NCBI RefSeq assembly: GCF_914271485.1
Contig: NZ_CAJZAG010000008.1
Coordinates: 62,001-126,000 of the forward strand
Reading direction: 5' to 3'
Length of the DNA: 64,000 nucleotides
From: Cupriavidus pampae
GTDB lineage: Bacteria; Pseudomonadota; Gammaproteobacteria; Burkholderiales; Burkholderiaceae
Positions 8,475 through 19,493 of this stretch are shown one piece after another. The notes under the pieces were generated by a model. It was not told the DNA's origin and made no database searches. It was given only the letters and a program-made list of their open reading frames with translations. The position numbers were made by a program, and so were the translations under genes. Numbering within the stretch: position 1 is the stretch's first letter; the number at the start of each line of letters is the position of its first letter.

Positions 8475-9869
8475 TCAGCGATTGAACAGGCCCTTCATGC
8501 CGCCCTTCATCGCACCCATCTGGCGCATCATCTTCATCATGCCGCCGCCCTTGAGCTTCTTCATCATGCCCTGCATCTGGTCGAACTGGTTCAGCAGGCG
8601 GTTGACTTCCTGCACCGGCACGCCGGCGCCCGCCGCGATGCGGCGCTTGCGGCTGGCCTTGATCAGTTCCGGCTTGGCGCGCTCGGTCGGCGTCATGCTG
8701 TTGATGATGCCTTCCATGCGGCGCACCTGCTTCTCGGCCTGATCCATATTGGCGCCCTGGGCCTGCTGCGCAAACTGCGCGGGCAGCTTGTCCACGAGGC
8801 TGCCGATGCCGCCCATCTTCTTCATCTGGCCGATCTGAGCCTTGAAGTCTTCAAGGTCGAATCCACCGGTCTTCTTGATCTTCTTGGCGAGCTTCTCGGC
8901 GGCGTCCATATCGACGCCGCGCTGCGCTTCCTCGACCAGCGCGAGGATGTCGCCCATGCCGAGGATCCGCTGCGCCATGCGGTCCGGATAGAACGGCTCC
9001 AGACCATCGAGCTTTTCGCCGACGCCGACAAACTTGATCGGACGACCGGTCACATGGCGTACCGATAGCGCGGCACCGCCGCGCGCATCGCCGTCGAGCT
9101 TGGTCAGCACCACGCCGGTCAGCGGCAGCGTGTCGTTGAAGGCCTTGGCGGTGTTGACCGCATCCTGACCGAGCATCGCGTCCACCACGAACAGCGTTTC
9201 GGCGGGCTTGAGTTCAGCGTGCAGCGCGGCGATTTCCTTCATCATCGCCTCGTCGATACCGAGCCGGCCGGCCGTATCGACGATCAGCACGTCGTGATAA
9301 TGCTTGCGGGCCCAGTCCATGGCCGCGCGCGCGATATCGACGGGCTTCTGGTCGGGCTGCGACGGGAAGAAGTCCGCGCCGACCTGCTCCGACACGGTTT
9401 TCAGCTGGGCGATAGCGGCGGGGCGGTACACGTCGCACGAGACCGTCAGCACCTTCTTCTTCTTTGTCTCCTTGAGCCACTTGGAGAGCTTGCCGACGGT
9501 AGTCGTCTTGCCGGCGCCCTGCAGGCCGGCCATCAGGATGATCGCGGGCGGCTGGACGTTGAGGTTGAGCTCGCCGGCCTTGTTTCCGGCGGTAACGGCT
9601 TCTTCGCCGCCAATGACCGCCGTCAGCTCGCGCTGGACCACGCCGACCAGCGCCTGGCCAGGGGTCAGGCTGGAGACCACGTCTTCGCCGAGCGCCTTTT
9701 CTTTGACGCGGGCAATGAATTCGCGCACGACCGGCAGCGCGACGTCGGCCTCGAGCATGGCAAGGCGCACTTCGCGCAGCATCTCGGCGGTATTGGCCTC
9801 GGTCAGTCGGGCCTCGCCGCGCATGGTCTTGACGACCCGCGCCAGGCGTTGAGTGAGGTTGTCCAGCAT
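8475..9869 (-). CDS. ffh: Signal recognition particle protein Ffh
   Basis: SRP54 GTPase that binds 4.5S RNA and signal sequences to target membrane proteins. The 464-residue protein shows the N domain, the G domain (GLQGAGKTTTVGKLSKWL, DTAGRLGIDE, TKLDGDARGG) and a Met-rich M domain ending in GGGMMKMMRQMGAMKGG. The open frame extends to 9995, but the ATG at 9869 gives the conserved start MLDNLTQRL. It is divergent from the CcsA-type gene. Confidence 0.98.
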   Translation of the reverse strand: MLDNLTQRLARVVKTMRGEARLTEANTAEMLREVRLAMLEADVALPVVREFIARVKEKALGEDVVSSLTPGQALVGVVQRELTAVIGGEEAVTAGNKAGELNLNVQPPAIILMAGLQGAGKTTTVGKLSKWLKETKKKKVLTVSCDVYRPAAIAQLKTVSEQVGADFFPSQPDQKPVDIARAAMDWARKHYHDVLIVDTAGRLGIDEAMMKEIAALHAELKPAETLFVVDAMLGQDAVNTAKAFNDTLPLTGVVLTKLDGDARGGAALSVRHVTGRPIKFVGVGEKLDGLEPFYPDRMAQRILGMGDILALVEEAQRGVDMDAAEKLAKKIKKTGGFDLEDFKAQIGQMKKMGGIGSLVDKLPAQFAQQAQGANMDQAEKQVRRMEGIINSMTPTERAKPELIKASRKRRIAAGAGVPVQEVNRLLNQFDQMQGMMKKLKGGGMMKMMRQMGAMKGGMKGLFNR

Positions 9870-9987
9870 GGCAGAAAGGGGGAAGTTCCGGCTAGTGTGA
9901 GGCGCCTGTGCGACGTTCGTCCACGGCAGTCGCAGGGGCATGCACCTGGGAAAGCCGCCAACAAGGGCACTAAGGTAAACTGCGCAA

Positions 9988-10956
9988 ATGGTCATTGTAC
10001 TGTATGCCCTGACGGCACTTCTCTATTGCGCGCTGGCGTTCCACGGCTGGTCGACGCGTCATCCCCGGCTGGCGGCCGCGGGCGGCGTGCCGCTGGGCCA
10101 GCCCGGCGCGGCTTCCGCGACCCTGCCGTCTCCTGGCGGGCTGGGCACGCCGCTCGCCGGACCGTCCGGCGGGGCCCGGTCGGACAGCCAGCCGGCCTGG
10201 TGGCACGTGCTGATGCTGGCGGCGCTGGCCAGCCATGGCCTGCTGCTGCATGAGACGATTTTCCCGGCCGACCGCATGGTGTTCGGCTTCGCGTTCGCGC
10301 TGTCGGCCATGCTCTGGCTCGGCATCGGCATTTACTGGATCGAGAGCTTTTTCTTTTCGCTGGCCGGGCTCGGGCTGATTGTGGAGCCGGTGGCGCTGAT
10401 CGCGAGCCTGATGCCGCTGGCGTTTCCAGGCGCGCAGATCCTTGGCTACGCCGCGCGGCCGCTGTTCAAGCTGCATTTCATCATTGCCAACGTGGCATAT
10501 GGGCTGTTCACGCTGGCGGCGTTTCACGCGTTCCTGATGCTGCTGGCCGAGCGCCGGCTGCACGGTTTCCAGGGCTCGCCCACCCATGTTGGCGGGAATG
10601 AGCGCGTGCAGGGACAGTGGCTCGGCCGCTGGCTCGATCTGCTGCCGCCGTTGCTGACGCTCGAGAAGCTGCTGTTCCGGCTGATCGGCGCGGGCTTTCT
10701 GCTGCTGACGTTGACGATTGCCTCGGGCTTCCTGTTCTCCGAGGAGTTGTTTGGCCGCGCGTTTCGCATCGACCACAAGACCGTGTTCGCGATCATTTCG
10801 TGGGCGATGTTCGGCGGCATCCTGATCGGCCGTCATTTCCGCGGCTGGCGCGGGCGCACCGCGCTGCGCTGGGTTATCGCGTCGTTTGGCATCCTGCTGC
10901 TGGCGTACGTCGGCAGCCGCTTCGTACTCGAAGTCATCCTGCATCGCCTCACCTGA
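9988..10956 (+). CDS. CcsA/YpjD-type cytochrome c assembly family membrane protein
   Basis: A 322-residue inner-membrane protein of the cytochrome c assembly family (YpjD/CcsA-like) with about eight hydrophobic helices. The HFIIANVAYGLFTLAAFHAF segment and the later FRIDHKTVFAIISWAMFGG are typical of the CcsA/YpjD core. Residues about 25-65 are a low-complexity Gly/Pro loop. Close neighbours in relatives are also ffh and pilSR. Whether it handles haem or has another envelope role is not determined. TAAACT at 9974-9979 is a plausible -10 element. Confidence 0.85.
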   Translation: MVIVLYALTALLYCALAFHGWSTRHPRLAAAGGVPLGQPGAASATLPSPGGLGTPLAGPSGGARSDSQPAWWHVLMLAALASHGLLLHETIFPADRMVFGFAFALSAMLWLGIGIYWIESFFFSLAGLGLIVEPVALIASLMPLAFPGAQILGYAARPLFKLHFIIANVAYGLFTLAAFHAFLMLLAERRLHGFQGSPTHVGGNERVQGQWLGRWLDLLPPLLTLEKLLFRLIGAGFLLLTLTIASGFLFSEELFGRAFRIDHKTVFAIISWAMFGGILIGRHFRGWRGRTALRWVIASFGILLLAYVGSRFVLEVILHRLT

Positions 10957-10966
10957 GCGGCGCCTC

Positions 10967-11269
10967 ATGGCAAGAATCCTGATCCTGCTGGCCATCGTGC
11001 TTGGCATTCTCTGGTGGCTGCGCGACCGCGCGGGGACGCGCCAGACGCGCTCGCGCGCGCAACCCGACCCACGGTCGGACTCGCGGCCCGATGCGGCCGC
11101 GCGCGGCCATGACCGGCCGCGCGGCGCGGACGACGAGATGGAGCCGATGGTCCAGTGCGCCCACTGCGGCGTGCACCTGCCGCGTGGCGAGGCGATCGGC
11201 TGGCAGGGGTTGCATTACTGCCGCCGCAGCCATCTGCCCGAACCCACCGAACCCGGCGGGCGCGCATGA
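10967..11269 (+). CDS. PP0621-family small protein with a C-terminal Cys pair
   Basis: A 100-residue protein with one N-terminal membrane helix (ILILLAIVLGILWWL), a charged disordered linker rich in Arg and Asp, and a C-terminal motif MVQCAHCGVHLPRGEAI ending in HYCRRSHL. The Cys-x2-Cys and Cys/His set suggests a small metal site. This matches the PP0621 family seen before pilS in beta-proteobacteria. The ATG at 10967 follows ccsA by ten bases. Its stop overlaps the pilS start (ATGA). Confidence 0.82.
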   Translation: MARILILLAIVLGILWWLRDRAGTRQTRSRAQPDPRSDSRPDAAARGHDRPRGADDEMEPMVQCAHCGVHLPRGEAIGWQGLHYCRRSHLPEPTEPGGRA

Positions 11270-13659
11270 GCAAGCCGCCCGAGGCACGGCCGTCGAAGGC
11301 CGCAACGGTCGGCCAGGGAGCGCCCGGCGGAACACAGCAGGGCGCGGCGAATGCCTCCGCGAAGGTGGCGCCCGGTGGGGCGACAAACAGGCCGACAAAC
11401 AGGCCGACCAGCGGGGCGACTAGCAGGGCCACCAACGGGGCCACCACCGGGGCCACCACCGGGGCCACCACCGGGGCCACCACCGGTTCACCGAAGGCCT
11501 CACCGAAAGTCATACCGAAGTCCTCATCGAAGGCCCCGCCAAAGGCGCGGCCTGAGGCGCGAGCCAAGGGCTCGTCGCTGCGCGGCGGCAGCGTGCTGCG
11601 GCAGTTGTGGCAGCAACCCGAGCCGCCCGAGTTCCATTGGCGCCTGCTGCGCTATTTCTGCTGGACGCGGCTTGCGGTGGCGTTGCTGCTGCTGGGCTAC
11701 GCGTGGCTGCCGCTCGATCGCAACGCGCGCGTGCTGGCCGCCGCCGAAGGGAGCATGCGGCTGAACAATGCGATGCCGGCGATCGTGCCCTACCTGGTCG
11801 TCGGCATCTTGCTGGCCGGGGCGGCGTTCTGGCGTCGGCGGTTCCAGTTACGCGTGCGCGTCGAGGTGTTGCTGGACCTGCTGATGCTGGCCGCGGTTTT
11901 CCTCGTGCTGACCAAGGGCAGCCACGGCGAGGGCGTGGCGATGATCTTCCTGCTGCCCGCGCTCGAGGCGGGCGCACTGACGAGCCTGCCATTCGCGCTG
12001 TTCACGGCGGCGATGTCGGCGCTGGTCGTGATGAGCGAGCCGTTCGTCCATACGCTGCTGTCGCGCCAGGCGGACGCGGACCTGCTTGGCTCCGGACTGT
12101 TCAGCCTGGTGTTCATGATCGCCGCGTTCGTGATGCACATGCTGGCCAACCGGCAGATCGCGCAGGAGCAGCTGGCGCTCGCGCGCGAGCACGAATTGCG
12201 CATGCAGCAGCTGGTCAACCGGCTGCTCGTCAACGACATGCAGGATGGCGTGATGCTGGTGCGCGCCAATGGCGCCGTGGTGGCCGCCAATCCGGCCGCG
12301 GTGGTGCTGCTGGGTGTGCAGCCGCACGAGCGGCTGCGCGAAGGCCAGGTGCGGGCGGGCGAGCGCGATGGCGCGCTGTTCGACCTTCGTCGCATTCCGC
12401 GGCTGCAGCCGCTGATGGAGATGCTGCGCGACTGGCTGCGCACGAAGGACGACGTACCGCGCATCCTGCAATTGCTGCCGCTGCCGTCGCAGCCATCGGC
12501 GGGCGGACCGATGTTCCATACCCGCCTGCGTCTGCGTTTCGTGTTGCCGGGACTGGCGGGTGTGCGCTCGACGCTGTCGCACGCGTACACGGTGCCGTCC
12601 ACGCTCGATACAGAGGGATGGAACGATCTGTCGCCCGAGACCGCGGCGCGCATGCGGCTGGCGATCGCGCAGAACGAGGCGATGGCCTGGAGCGCGGAGG
12701 ACGAGGCATTGCTACGCAGCGAGATGCGGGACACGCTGCTGGTGCATATCGAAAGCTGGGAGCGCATTGCCGAGCAGGTCCAGCAGGAGAAGCTCGCGGC
12801 GATGGGCCGGCTGGTGGCGAGCGTGGCGCACCAGATTCGCAATCCGCTGGCGGCCATCAGCCAGGCCAACGAGCTGCTGGCCGATTCGGTAAGGGCCGAT
12901 TCCGTGCGGCGCGCGGGCGAGGGCGTGCATGAGGGCATGCGGGACGGACGGGATGAGCGGGACGGCGGCAGAACCGAAGGCGGCGACGTCGATGCGCGCC
13001 TGCTGCGCATCATCAGCGATAACGTGCGCCGGCTGGATCAGGTGGTGTCCGACGTGCTGCAGCTGTCGCGGCGGCCACGCACGGGACACAGTGCGGTGAA
13101 GCTGGCGCAGGCGCTGCCGGAGATCGTCGATCGCTGGCGCCTGGAAATGCGTTCGCGCGCGGGCACGCGGGCGGACGGAACGCGCGCCGACATCAACGCG
13201 AATGCCATCCGCATCACGGTGGATCTGGCGCAGCCGGTGATCTTCGACGCCTCGCAATTGCAGCAGGTGCTGGGCAATCTGCTCGACAACGCCTGGCGTT
13301 ACGGCAGCCGCCTGCCCGGCTCGATCCGGTTGCTGGCGCATGCGTTGGATCAGCACCACGCCGAGCTGATTGTCTGGAACGATGGCGCGGAGGTTTCGCG
13401 CGAACATCAGCGCAGCCTGTTCGAGCCGTTCTTCACCAGCAACGCACAGGGGACGGGGCTCGGGCTGTTCATGGCGCGCGAGCTGTGCGGGGCCAACGAT
13501 GCGCAGGTGCGTTACGGCACCATCATGCTCGAGACGTTGCTGGAGCGCACGGGGGTGCTTGCACCGGGCGGTCGCGATACACTCCCGGCCAAAGCATTTG
13601 TGCTGACGATGCGCATCGATACCCCCGACGATACCCATAATGTGGCTGCCGGTAACTGA
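11266..13659 (+). CDS. pilS: Sensor histidine kinase PilS
   Basis: Membrane histidine kinase that controls type IV pilin transcription through PilR. The ATG at 11266 overlaps the upstream stop by four bases, giving 797 residues. Residues 1 to about 115 are low complexity, including four perfect GATT units; then come about six membrane segments, a PAS-like region, the phospho-acceptor His522 in SVAHQIRNPLAAISQ, and an HATPase domain with NLLDNAWRYG and GTGLGLFMA. An Arg/Glu/Gly-rich insert lies between the H-box and the second dimerisation helix. pilR follows after 55 bases. Confidence 0.93.
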   Translation: MSKPPEARPSKAATVGQGAPGGTQQGAANASAKVAPGGATNRPTNRPTSGATSRATNGATTGATTGATTGATTGSPKASPKVIPKSSSKAPPKARPEARAKGSSLRGGSVLRQLWQQPEPPEFHWRLLRYFCWTRLAVALLLLGYAWLPLDRNARVLAAAEGSMRLNNAMPAIVPYLVVGILLAGAAFWRRRFQLRVRVEVLLDLLMLAAVFLVLTKGSHGEGVAMIFLLPALEAGALTSLPFALFTAAMSALVVMSEPFVHTLLSRQADADLLGSGLFSLVFMIAAFVMHMLANRQIAQEQLALAREHELRMQQLVNRLLVNDMQDGVMLVRANGAVVAANPAAVVLLGVQPHERLREGQVRAGERDGALFDLRRIPRLQPLMEMLRDWLRTKDDVPRILQLLPLPSQPSAGGPMFHTRLRLRFVLPGLAGVRSTLSHAYTVPSTLDTEGWNDLSPETAARMRLAIAQNEAMAWSAEDEALLRSEMRDTLLVHIESWERIAEQVQQEKLAAMGRLVASVAHQIRNPLAAISQANELLADSVRADSVRRAGEGVHEGMRDGRDERDGGRTEGGDVDARLLRIISDNVRRLDQVVSDVLQLSRRPRTGHSAVKLAQALPEIVDRWRLEMRSRAGTRADGTRADINANAIRITVDLAQPVIFDASQLQQVLGNLLDNAWRYGSRLPGSIRLLAHALDQHHAELIVWNDGAEVSREHQRSLFEPFFTSNAQGTGLGLFMARELCGANDAQVRYGTIMLETLLERTGVLAPGGRDTLPAKAFVLTMRIDTPDDTHNVAAGN
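11437..11484 (+). repeat. Four perfect 12-bp tandem repeats inside pilS
   Basis: The unit GGGGCCACCACC occurs four times without mismatch, encoding Gly-Ala-Thr-Thr repeats in the N-terminal extension of PilS. Just upstream, at about 11391-11410, related 12-base units encode Arg-Pro-Thr-Asn. Because the unit is a multiple of three, slippage would change length but not frame. Confidence 0.9.
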
Positions 13660-13714
13660 GTACCGGCGACCGGGCCCGTCGGGCCGATAGAACCACGATC
13701 CCCTTCCTACCTTC

Positions 13715-15377
<1,663 letters not shown>

Positions 15378-15385
<8 letters not shown>

Positions 15386-15968
15386 GGTGTCTGGCGCGGA
15401 CTTCATGCCGAGCGTGGACGGGTGGGTGCCCGCCGCGCGGCATGTGCCGTCGCCGAATTTCGACGCGCGGCCGGCGGATCTGCCGACCGATCTCGTCGTG
15501 ATCCACAACATCAGTCTGCCGCCGGGCCAGTTCGGTACCGGCGACATCGAGGCGTTCTTCCAGAACCGGCTCGACGTCACGCGCGACCCGTTCTTCGAAC
15601 AGATTCGTGACGTTCAGGTGTCGGCGCACTTCCTGATCGCGCGCGATGGCGAGCTTGTGCAGTTTGTCGCCTGCACGCAACGCGCGTGGCACGCGGGGCA
15701 GTCCGCCTTCTGTGGTCGCCAGCGTTGCAATGATTTCTCGATCGGTATCGAGATCGAGGGCACCGACGAGGTGCCGTTCACCGCGGCCCAGTATGAAACG
15801 GCCGCGGCGCTCGTCCGGGCCCTGCAACTGGCTTATCCGATTACGGCGCTGGCCGGACATAGCGATATTGCCCCCGGCCGCAAGACTGACCCCGGTCCGC
15901 ACTTCGATTGGAATCGGCTGGCGAAGCTTGCCGATCTGCCGGCGGGCATGCTGCCGTACCAGCCATAG
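15378..15968 (+). CDS. ampD: 1,6-anhydro-N-acetylmuramyl-L-alanine amidase AmpD
   Basis: Cytoplasmic zinc amidase that removes the peptide from anhydro-muropeptides in cell-wall recycling. The 196-residue protein has the expected zinc ligands His43 (VIHNIS), His161 (AGHSDIAPGRK) and Asp171 (KTDPGPHFDW). The ATG at 15378 is chosen over the upstream in-frame ATG because a purine-rich GGGGGAGGGG lies just before it and the conserved sequence starts soon after. No signal peptide, as in true AmpD. Confidence 0.93.
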
Positions 15969-16218
15969 GGCGCGGAACTTACTTGCTCCGCTTCGTAGCA
16001 TCCTCGGTTCCTGTGCGCAAATCGCGTGCGTAATGCCCCGTTCCGGGTAGGCCTATCGTCGCCTTTTCGCCATAGAAAAATATTTAAAAATTGTGTGCGG
16101 CAGCGGACGATAAGCCCGCATCCCTTGGCGTATCGCGGCTGGCGGGAATGTGGCGCTGCCGCATCCGGAGAACAGAGGGGTAAATGGCCTTTGTCAAGAC
16201 TGTTCATCTGCGGGCGAT

Positions 16219-16265
16219 TCACTATACTTAGCCCAGTTTTTCGAGGCGACCACAATATCTAGTGG
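16219..16265 (+). promoter_or_regulatory. Tandem NrdR boxes at the nrdAB promoter
   Basis: Two sites match the NrdR box consensus acaCwAtATaTwGtgt: TCACTATACTTAGCCC at 16219 (10 of 16) and CCACAATATCTAGTGG at 16250 (13 of 16). Their starts are 31 bases apart, leaving the 15-base gap usual for NrdR pairs. TATACT inside the first box (16223-16228) is a plausible -10 element. NrdR represses ribonucleotide reductase genes when dATP is high, so this is the expected regulator here. Confidence 0.8.
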
Positions 16266-16278
16266 TCCCCTCCAGGTA

Positions 16279-16451
16279 CCGACCCTAATGTATGGCCCGC
16301 GGCGCACCAGAGATGTGCTGCCAGTGCCTCAGCAGCGGAAGGGTCGGGGCAATACCAGAGTCCCTAGCAGAATGATCGCCAGTGCAGTTGGGTTCTCGCC
16401 CGGCAAAGCCGGAACCGAGAGTGTCTTCTGAAGCGCATTTTGCTAGGGACT
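16279..16451 (+). ncRNA. Predicted two-domain structured leader of nrdA mRNA
   Basis: Between the promoter and the Shine-Dalgarno sequence (AAGGGG, 16471) two perfect long-range helices can be drawn. Helix 1 pairs CCGACCCT (16279-16286) with AGGGTCGG (16340-16347) and encloses a GGCGCAC/GTGCTGCC hairpin. Helix 2 pairs AGTCCCTAGCA (16359-16369) with TGCTAGGGACT (16441-16451) and encloses CCGGC-AAA-GCCGG. No T-tract follows, so it is not a simple terminator. I do not recognise a known riboswitch. Confidence 0.5.
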
Positions 16452-16486
16452 TTGTCACTTCCAAATACACAAGGGGAAACGACCTC

Positions 16487-19429
16487 ATGCAAACGGCCCA
16501 GAACGAACTCGCCACTGGCGTATCGAGCGTTGTCGGCGCAGCCGGCACGTCGCAGTCCAACTCCGCCGCTGCGGGTACGGGTTACCAGGACTACAAGATC
16601 ATTCGCCGCAATGGCGCCGTCGTGGCGTTCGAGCCGAGCAAGATTTCCGTCGCCGTGACCAAGGCCTTCCTGGCCGTCAACGGCGGTACCGGTGCTGCCT
16701 CCGCGCGTGTGCGCGAGCTCACCGAGCAGCTGACCCAGTCCGTGGTGCGCGCGCTGCTGCGCAGCCGCCCGAACGGCGGCACGTTCCATATCGAGGACGT
16801 GCAGGACCACGTGGAACTGGCGCTGATGCGCTCGGGCGAACATGAAGTGGCCCGTGCCTACGTGCTGTATCGCGAGAAGCGTTCGCAGGAACGCGCGCAG
16901 GCCAACGCGCAGGCCGTGGCCCGCGTGCAGGAAGCTGGCGGCGTGGCCGTCAACGTGACCGACGGTGGCGTCGTGCGCGTGCTGGATCTGGCGGCGCTGC
17001 ACGAGATGATCGACACCGCCTGCAGCGGTCTGGGCGAGAGCGTGAGCGCCGAGCCGATCCTGAAGGAAACGCTCAAGAACCTGTATGACGGCGTGCCGCT
17101 GACGCAGGTCTACGACTCGGCGATTCTCGCCGCGCGTACGCTGATCGAAAAGGACCCGGCCTACAGCCAGGTGACCGCGCGCATCCTGCTGCATACGATT
17201 CGCAAGGAAATCCTCGGTACCGAAGTGACGCAGGCCGAGATGTCGGTGCGTTACGCCGAATACTTCCCGAAGTTCATCGCGCGCGGTATCGAGGCCGAGC
17301 TGCTCGACGAGAAGCTGGCCACGTATGACCTGACCCGCCTGGGCGCCGCGCTGGACGCTTCGCGCGACTTCCAGTTCAACTACCTCGGCCTGCAGACGCT
17401 GTACGACCGCTACTTCCTGCACGTGGAGGAAGCGCGCATCGAGATGCCGCAGGCCTTCTTCATGCGTGTGGCCATGGGCCTGGCGCTTGAAGAGAAGGAC
17501 CGTGAAGCGCGCGCGATCGAGTTCTATCAACTGCTGTCGTCGTTCGACTTCATGTCGTCCACGCCGACGCTGTTCAACTCGGGTACGCGCCGTTCGCAGC
17601 TGTCCTCGTGCTACCTGACCACGGTGTCGGACGACCTCGAAGGCATCTACGAAGCGCTCAAGGAAAATGCGCTGCTGTCGAAGTTCGCGGGCGGTCTGGG
17701 CAACGACTGGACCAACGTGCGCGCGCTGGGCTCGCATATCAAGGGCACCAACGGCAAGAGCCAGGGCGTGGTGCCGTTCCTGAAGGTGGTCAACGACACG
17801 GCCGTGGCCGTGAACCAGGGCGGCAAGCGCAAGGGCGCGGTGTGCGCGTACCTGGAGACGTGGCACCTGGACATCGAGGAATTCCTCGAGCTGCGCAAGA
17901 ACACCGGTGACGATCGTCGCCGCACGCACGACATGAACACGGCCAACTGGATTCCGGACCTGTTCATGAAGCGCGTGATGGAAGGCGGCGACTGGACGCT
18001 GTTCTCGCCGGCCACCTGCCCGGACCTGCATGACAAGGTGGGCAAGGCGTTCGAGACGGCCTACCTCGGCTACGAAGCCAAGGCCGCCAGCGGCGAGATC
18101 AAGCTGTTCAAGAAGCTTCCGGCGCAGCAACTGTGGCGCAAGATGCTGGGCATGCTGTTCGAGACCGGCCATCCGTGGATCACGTTCAAGGATCCGTGCA
18201 ACATCCGCAGCCCGCAGCAGCACGTGGGCGTGGTGCACAGCTCCAACCTCTGCACCGAGATCACGCTCAACACGAACGACAGCGAGATCGCCGTCTGCAA
18301 CCTGGGCTCGGTCAATCTGGTCGCGCACCTGAAGCAACAGGCTGACGGTTCGTACGTGCTCGATCACGACAAGCTGCAGAAGACGGTTCGTACCGCGATG
18401 CGCATGCTCGACAACGTGATCGACATCAACTACTACGCGGTGGACAAGGCGCGCAATTCCAACCTGCGTCACCGTCCGGTTGGCATGGGCATCATGGGCT
18501 TCCAGGACTGCCTGCACGTGCAGCGCGTGGCCTACGCCAGCGACGCCGCGGTGAAGTTTGCCGATACGTCGATGGAAGCGGTGTGCTACTACGCGTACCA
18601 GGCTTCGACCGAACTGGCTGAAGAGCGCGGCCGCTACAGCACCTACACGGGTTCGCTGTGGGATCGTGGCATCCTGCCGCAGGACTCGCTGAAGCTGCTG
18701 GCCGACGAGCGTGGTGGTTACCTCGATGTGGACCTGTCCTCGACGATGGACTGGGACGCGCTGCGCGCACGCATCAAGCAGCACGGCATGCGTAACTCGA
18801 ACTGCATCGCGATTGCACCGACCGCGACGATCTCGAACATCATCGGCGTGTCGGCCTGTATCGAGCCGACGTTCCAGAACCTGTACGTGAAGTCGAACCT
18901 GTCGGGCGAGTTCACGGTGGTCAACGATTACCTGGTTCGCGACCTGAAGGCCCGCGGCCTGTGGGACGAGGTGATGGTTGCCGACCTCAAGTACTTCGAT
19001 GGCTCGCTGGCCCGCATCGACCGCATTCCGCAGGATCTGCGCGAGATCTATGCCACCGCGTTCGAAGTGGAACCGTCGTGGCTCGTGGAAGCCGCCAGCC
19101 GTCGTCAGAAGTGGATCGATCAGGCGCAGTCGCTGAACATCTACATGGCCGGCGCGTCGGGCAAGAAGCTGGACGACACCTACAAGCTGGCGTGGGTGCG
19201 CGGTCTCAAGACCACGTACTACCTGCGCACCATGGCTGCCACGCACGTGGAGAAGTCCACTGTGTCGCGCGGTTCGCTGAACTCGGTGTCTTCGGGCGCC
19301 GAGACCAGCGGCGCCTCCGCACTGGAAAAGGCGGCCGCCGCGGCGCCTGCCATGCCGGAAGCCGAAGGCGCGGTCTGCACGATGCGTCCGGGCGACGCAG
19401 GCTTTGACGAGTGCGAAGCCTGCCAGTAA
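16487..19429 (+). CDS. nrdA: Ribonucleoside-diphosphate reductase alpha subunit, class Ia
   Basis: Large subunit reducing NDPs to dNDPs. The 980-residue protein begins with an ATP-cone (IIRRNGAVVAFEPSKISVAVTKAF, about residues 30-120), the allosteric dATP/ATP site. Active-site elements are visible: SSCYLT, the N-x-C-x-E set in SNLCTEI, and EIAVCNLGSVNL; the C-terminus ends in a Cys-x2-Cys pair (DECEACQ) for re-reduction. The ATG at 16487 is chosen for its AAGGGG Shine-Dalgarno; the open frame extends upstream through the leader. nrdB follows after 64 bases. Confidence 0.97.
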   Translation: MQTAQNELATGVSSVVGAAGTSQSNSAAAGTGYQDYKIIRRNGAVVAFEPSKISVAVTKAFLAVNGGTGAASARVRELTEQLTQSVVRALLRSRPNGGTFHIEDVQDHVELALMRSGEHEVARAYVLYREKRSQERAQANAQAVARVQEAGGVAVNVTDGGVVRVLDLAALHEMIDTACSGLGESVSAEPILKETLKNLYDGVPLTQVYDSAILAARTLIEKDPAYSQVTARILLHTIRKEILGTEVTQAEMSVRYAEYFPKFIARGIEAELLDEKLATYDLTRLGAALDASRDFQFNYLGLQTLYDRYFLHVEEARIEMPQAFFMRVAMGLALEEKDREARAIEFYQLLSSFDFMSSTPTLFNSGTRRSQLSSCYLTTVSDDLEGIYEALKENALLSKFAGGLGNDWTNVRALGSHIKGTNGKSQGVVPFLKVVNDTAVAVNQGGKRKGAVCAYLETWHLDIEEFLELRKNTGDDRRRTHDMNTANWIPDLFMKRVMEGGDWTLFSPATCPDLHDKVGKAFETAYLGYEAKAASGEIKLFKKLPAQQLWRKMLGMLFETGHPWITFKDPCNIRSPQQHVGVVHSSNLCTEITLNTNDSEIAVCNLGSVNLVAHLKQQADGSYVLDHDKLQKTVRTAMRMLDNVIDINYYAVDKARNSNLRHRPVGMGIMGFQDCLHVQRVAYASDAAVKFADTSMEAVCYYAYQASTELAEERGRYSTYTGSLWDRGILPQDSLKLLADERGGYLDVDLSSTMDWDALRARIKQHGMRNSNCIAIAPTATISNIIGVSACIEPTFQNLYVKSNLSGEFTVVNDYLVRDLKARGLWDEVMVADLKYFDGSLARIDRIPQDLREIYATAFEVEPSWLVEAASRRQKWIDQAQSLNIYMAGASGKKLDDTYKLAWVRGLKTTYYLRTMAATHVEKSTVSRGSLNSVSSGAETSGASALEKAAAAAPAMPEAEGAVCTMRPGDAGFDECEACQ

Positions 19430-19493
19430 AGGCCACCATGCGAGGCCGGTTTGCGAATCGGCCTCGCACATTCAGAACTATCGGAGAACAACT

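Larger units (their letters stand above)
15969..16486 (+). other. Intergenic region upstream of nrdA
   Basis: A 518-base gap without a credible gene. The first 200 bases contain an AT-rich patch (16073-16100) and nothing I recognise. The remainder holds the NrdR boxes and a long structured leader, listed separately. Confidence 0.8.

Noticed and set aside
16320..16400. Cobalamin riboswitch upstream of nrdA
   Set aside because: GCCAGTG words recall a B12 box, but the conserved GCCACTG core is absent and NrdA is class Ia, which does not use B12.
16364..19471. A 1035-codon open frame antisense to nrdA
   Set aside because: It mirrors nrdA codons; translation is His/Arg/Val/Gln-rich as expected for the shadow of a GC-rich gene. 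The same holds for the long frames antisense to pilR (13523-15580) and maeB (62022-63980).
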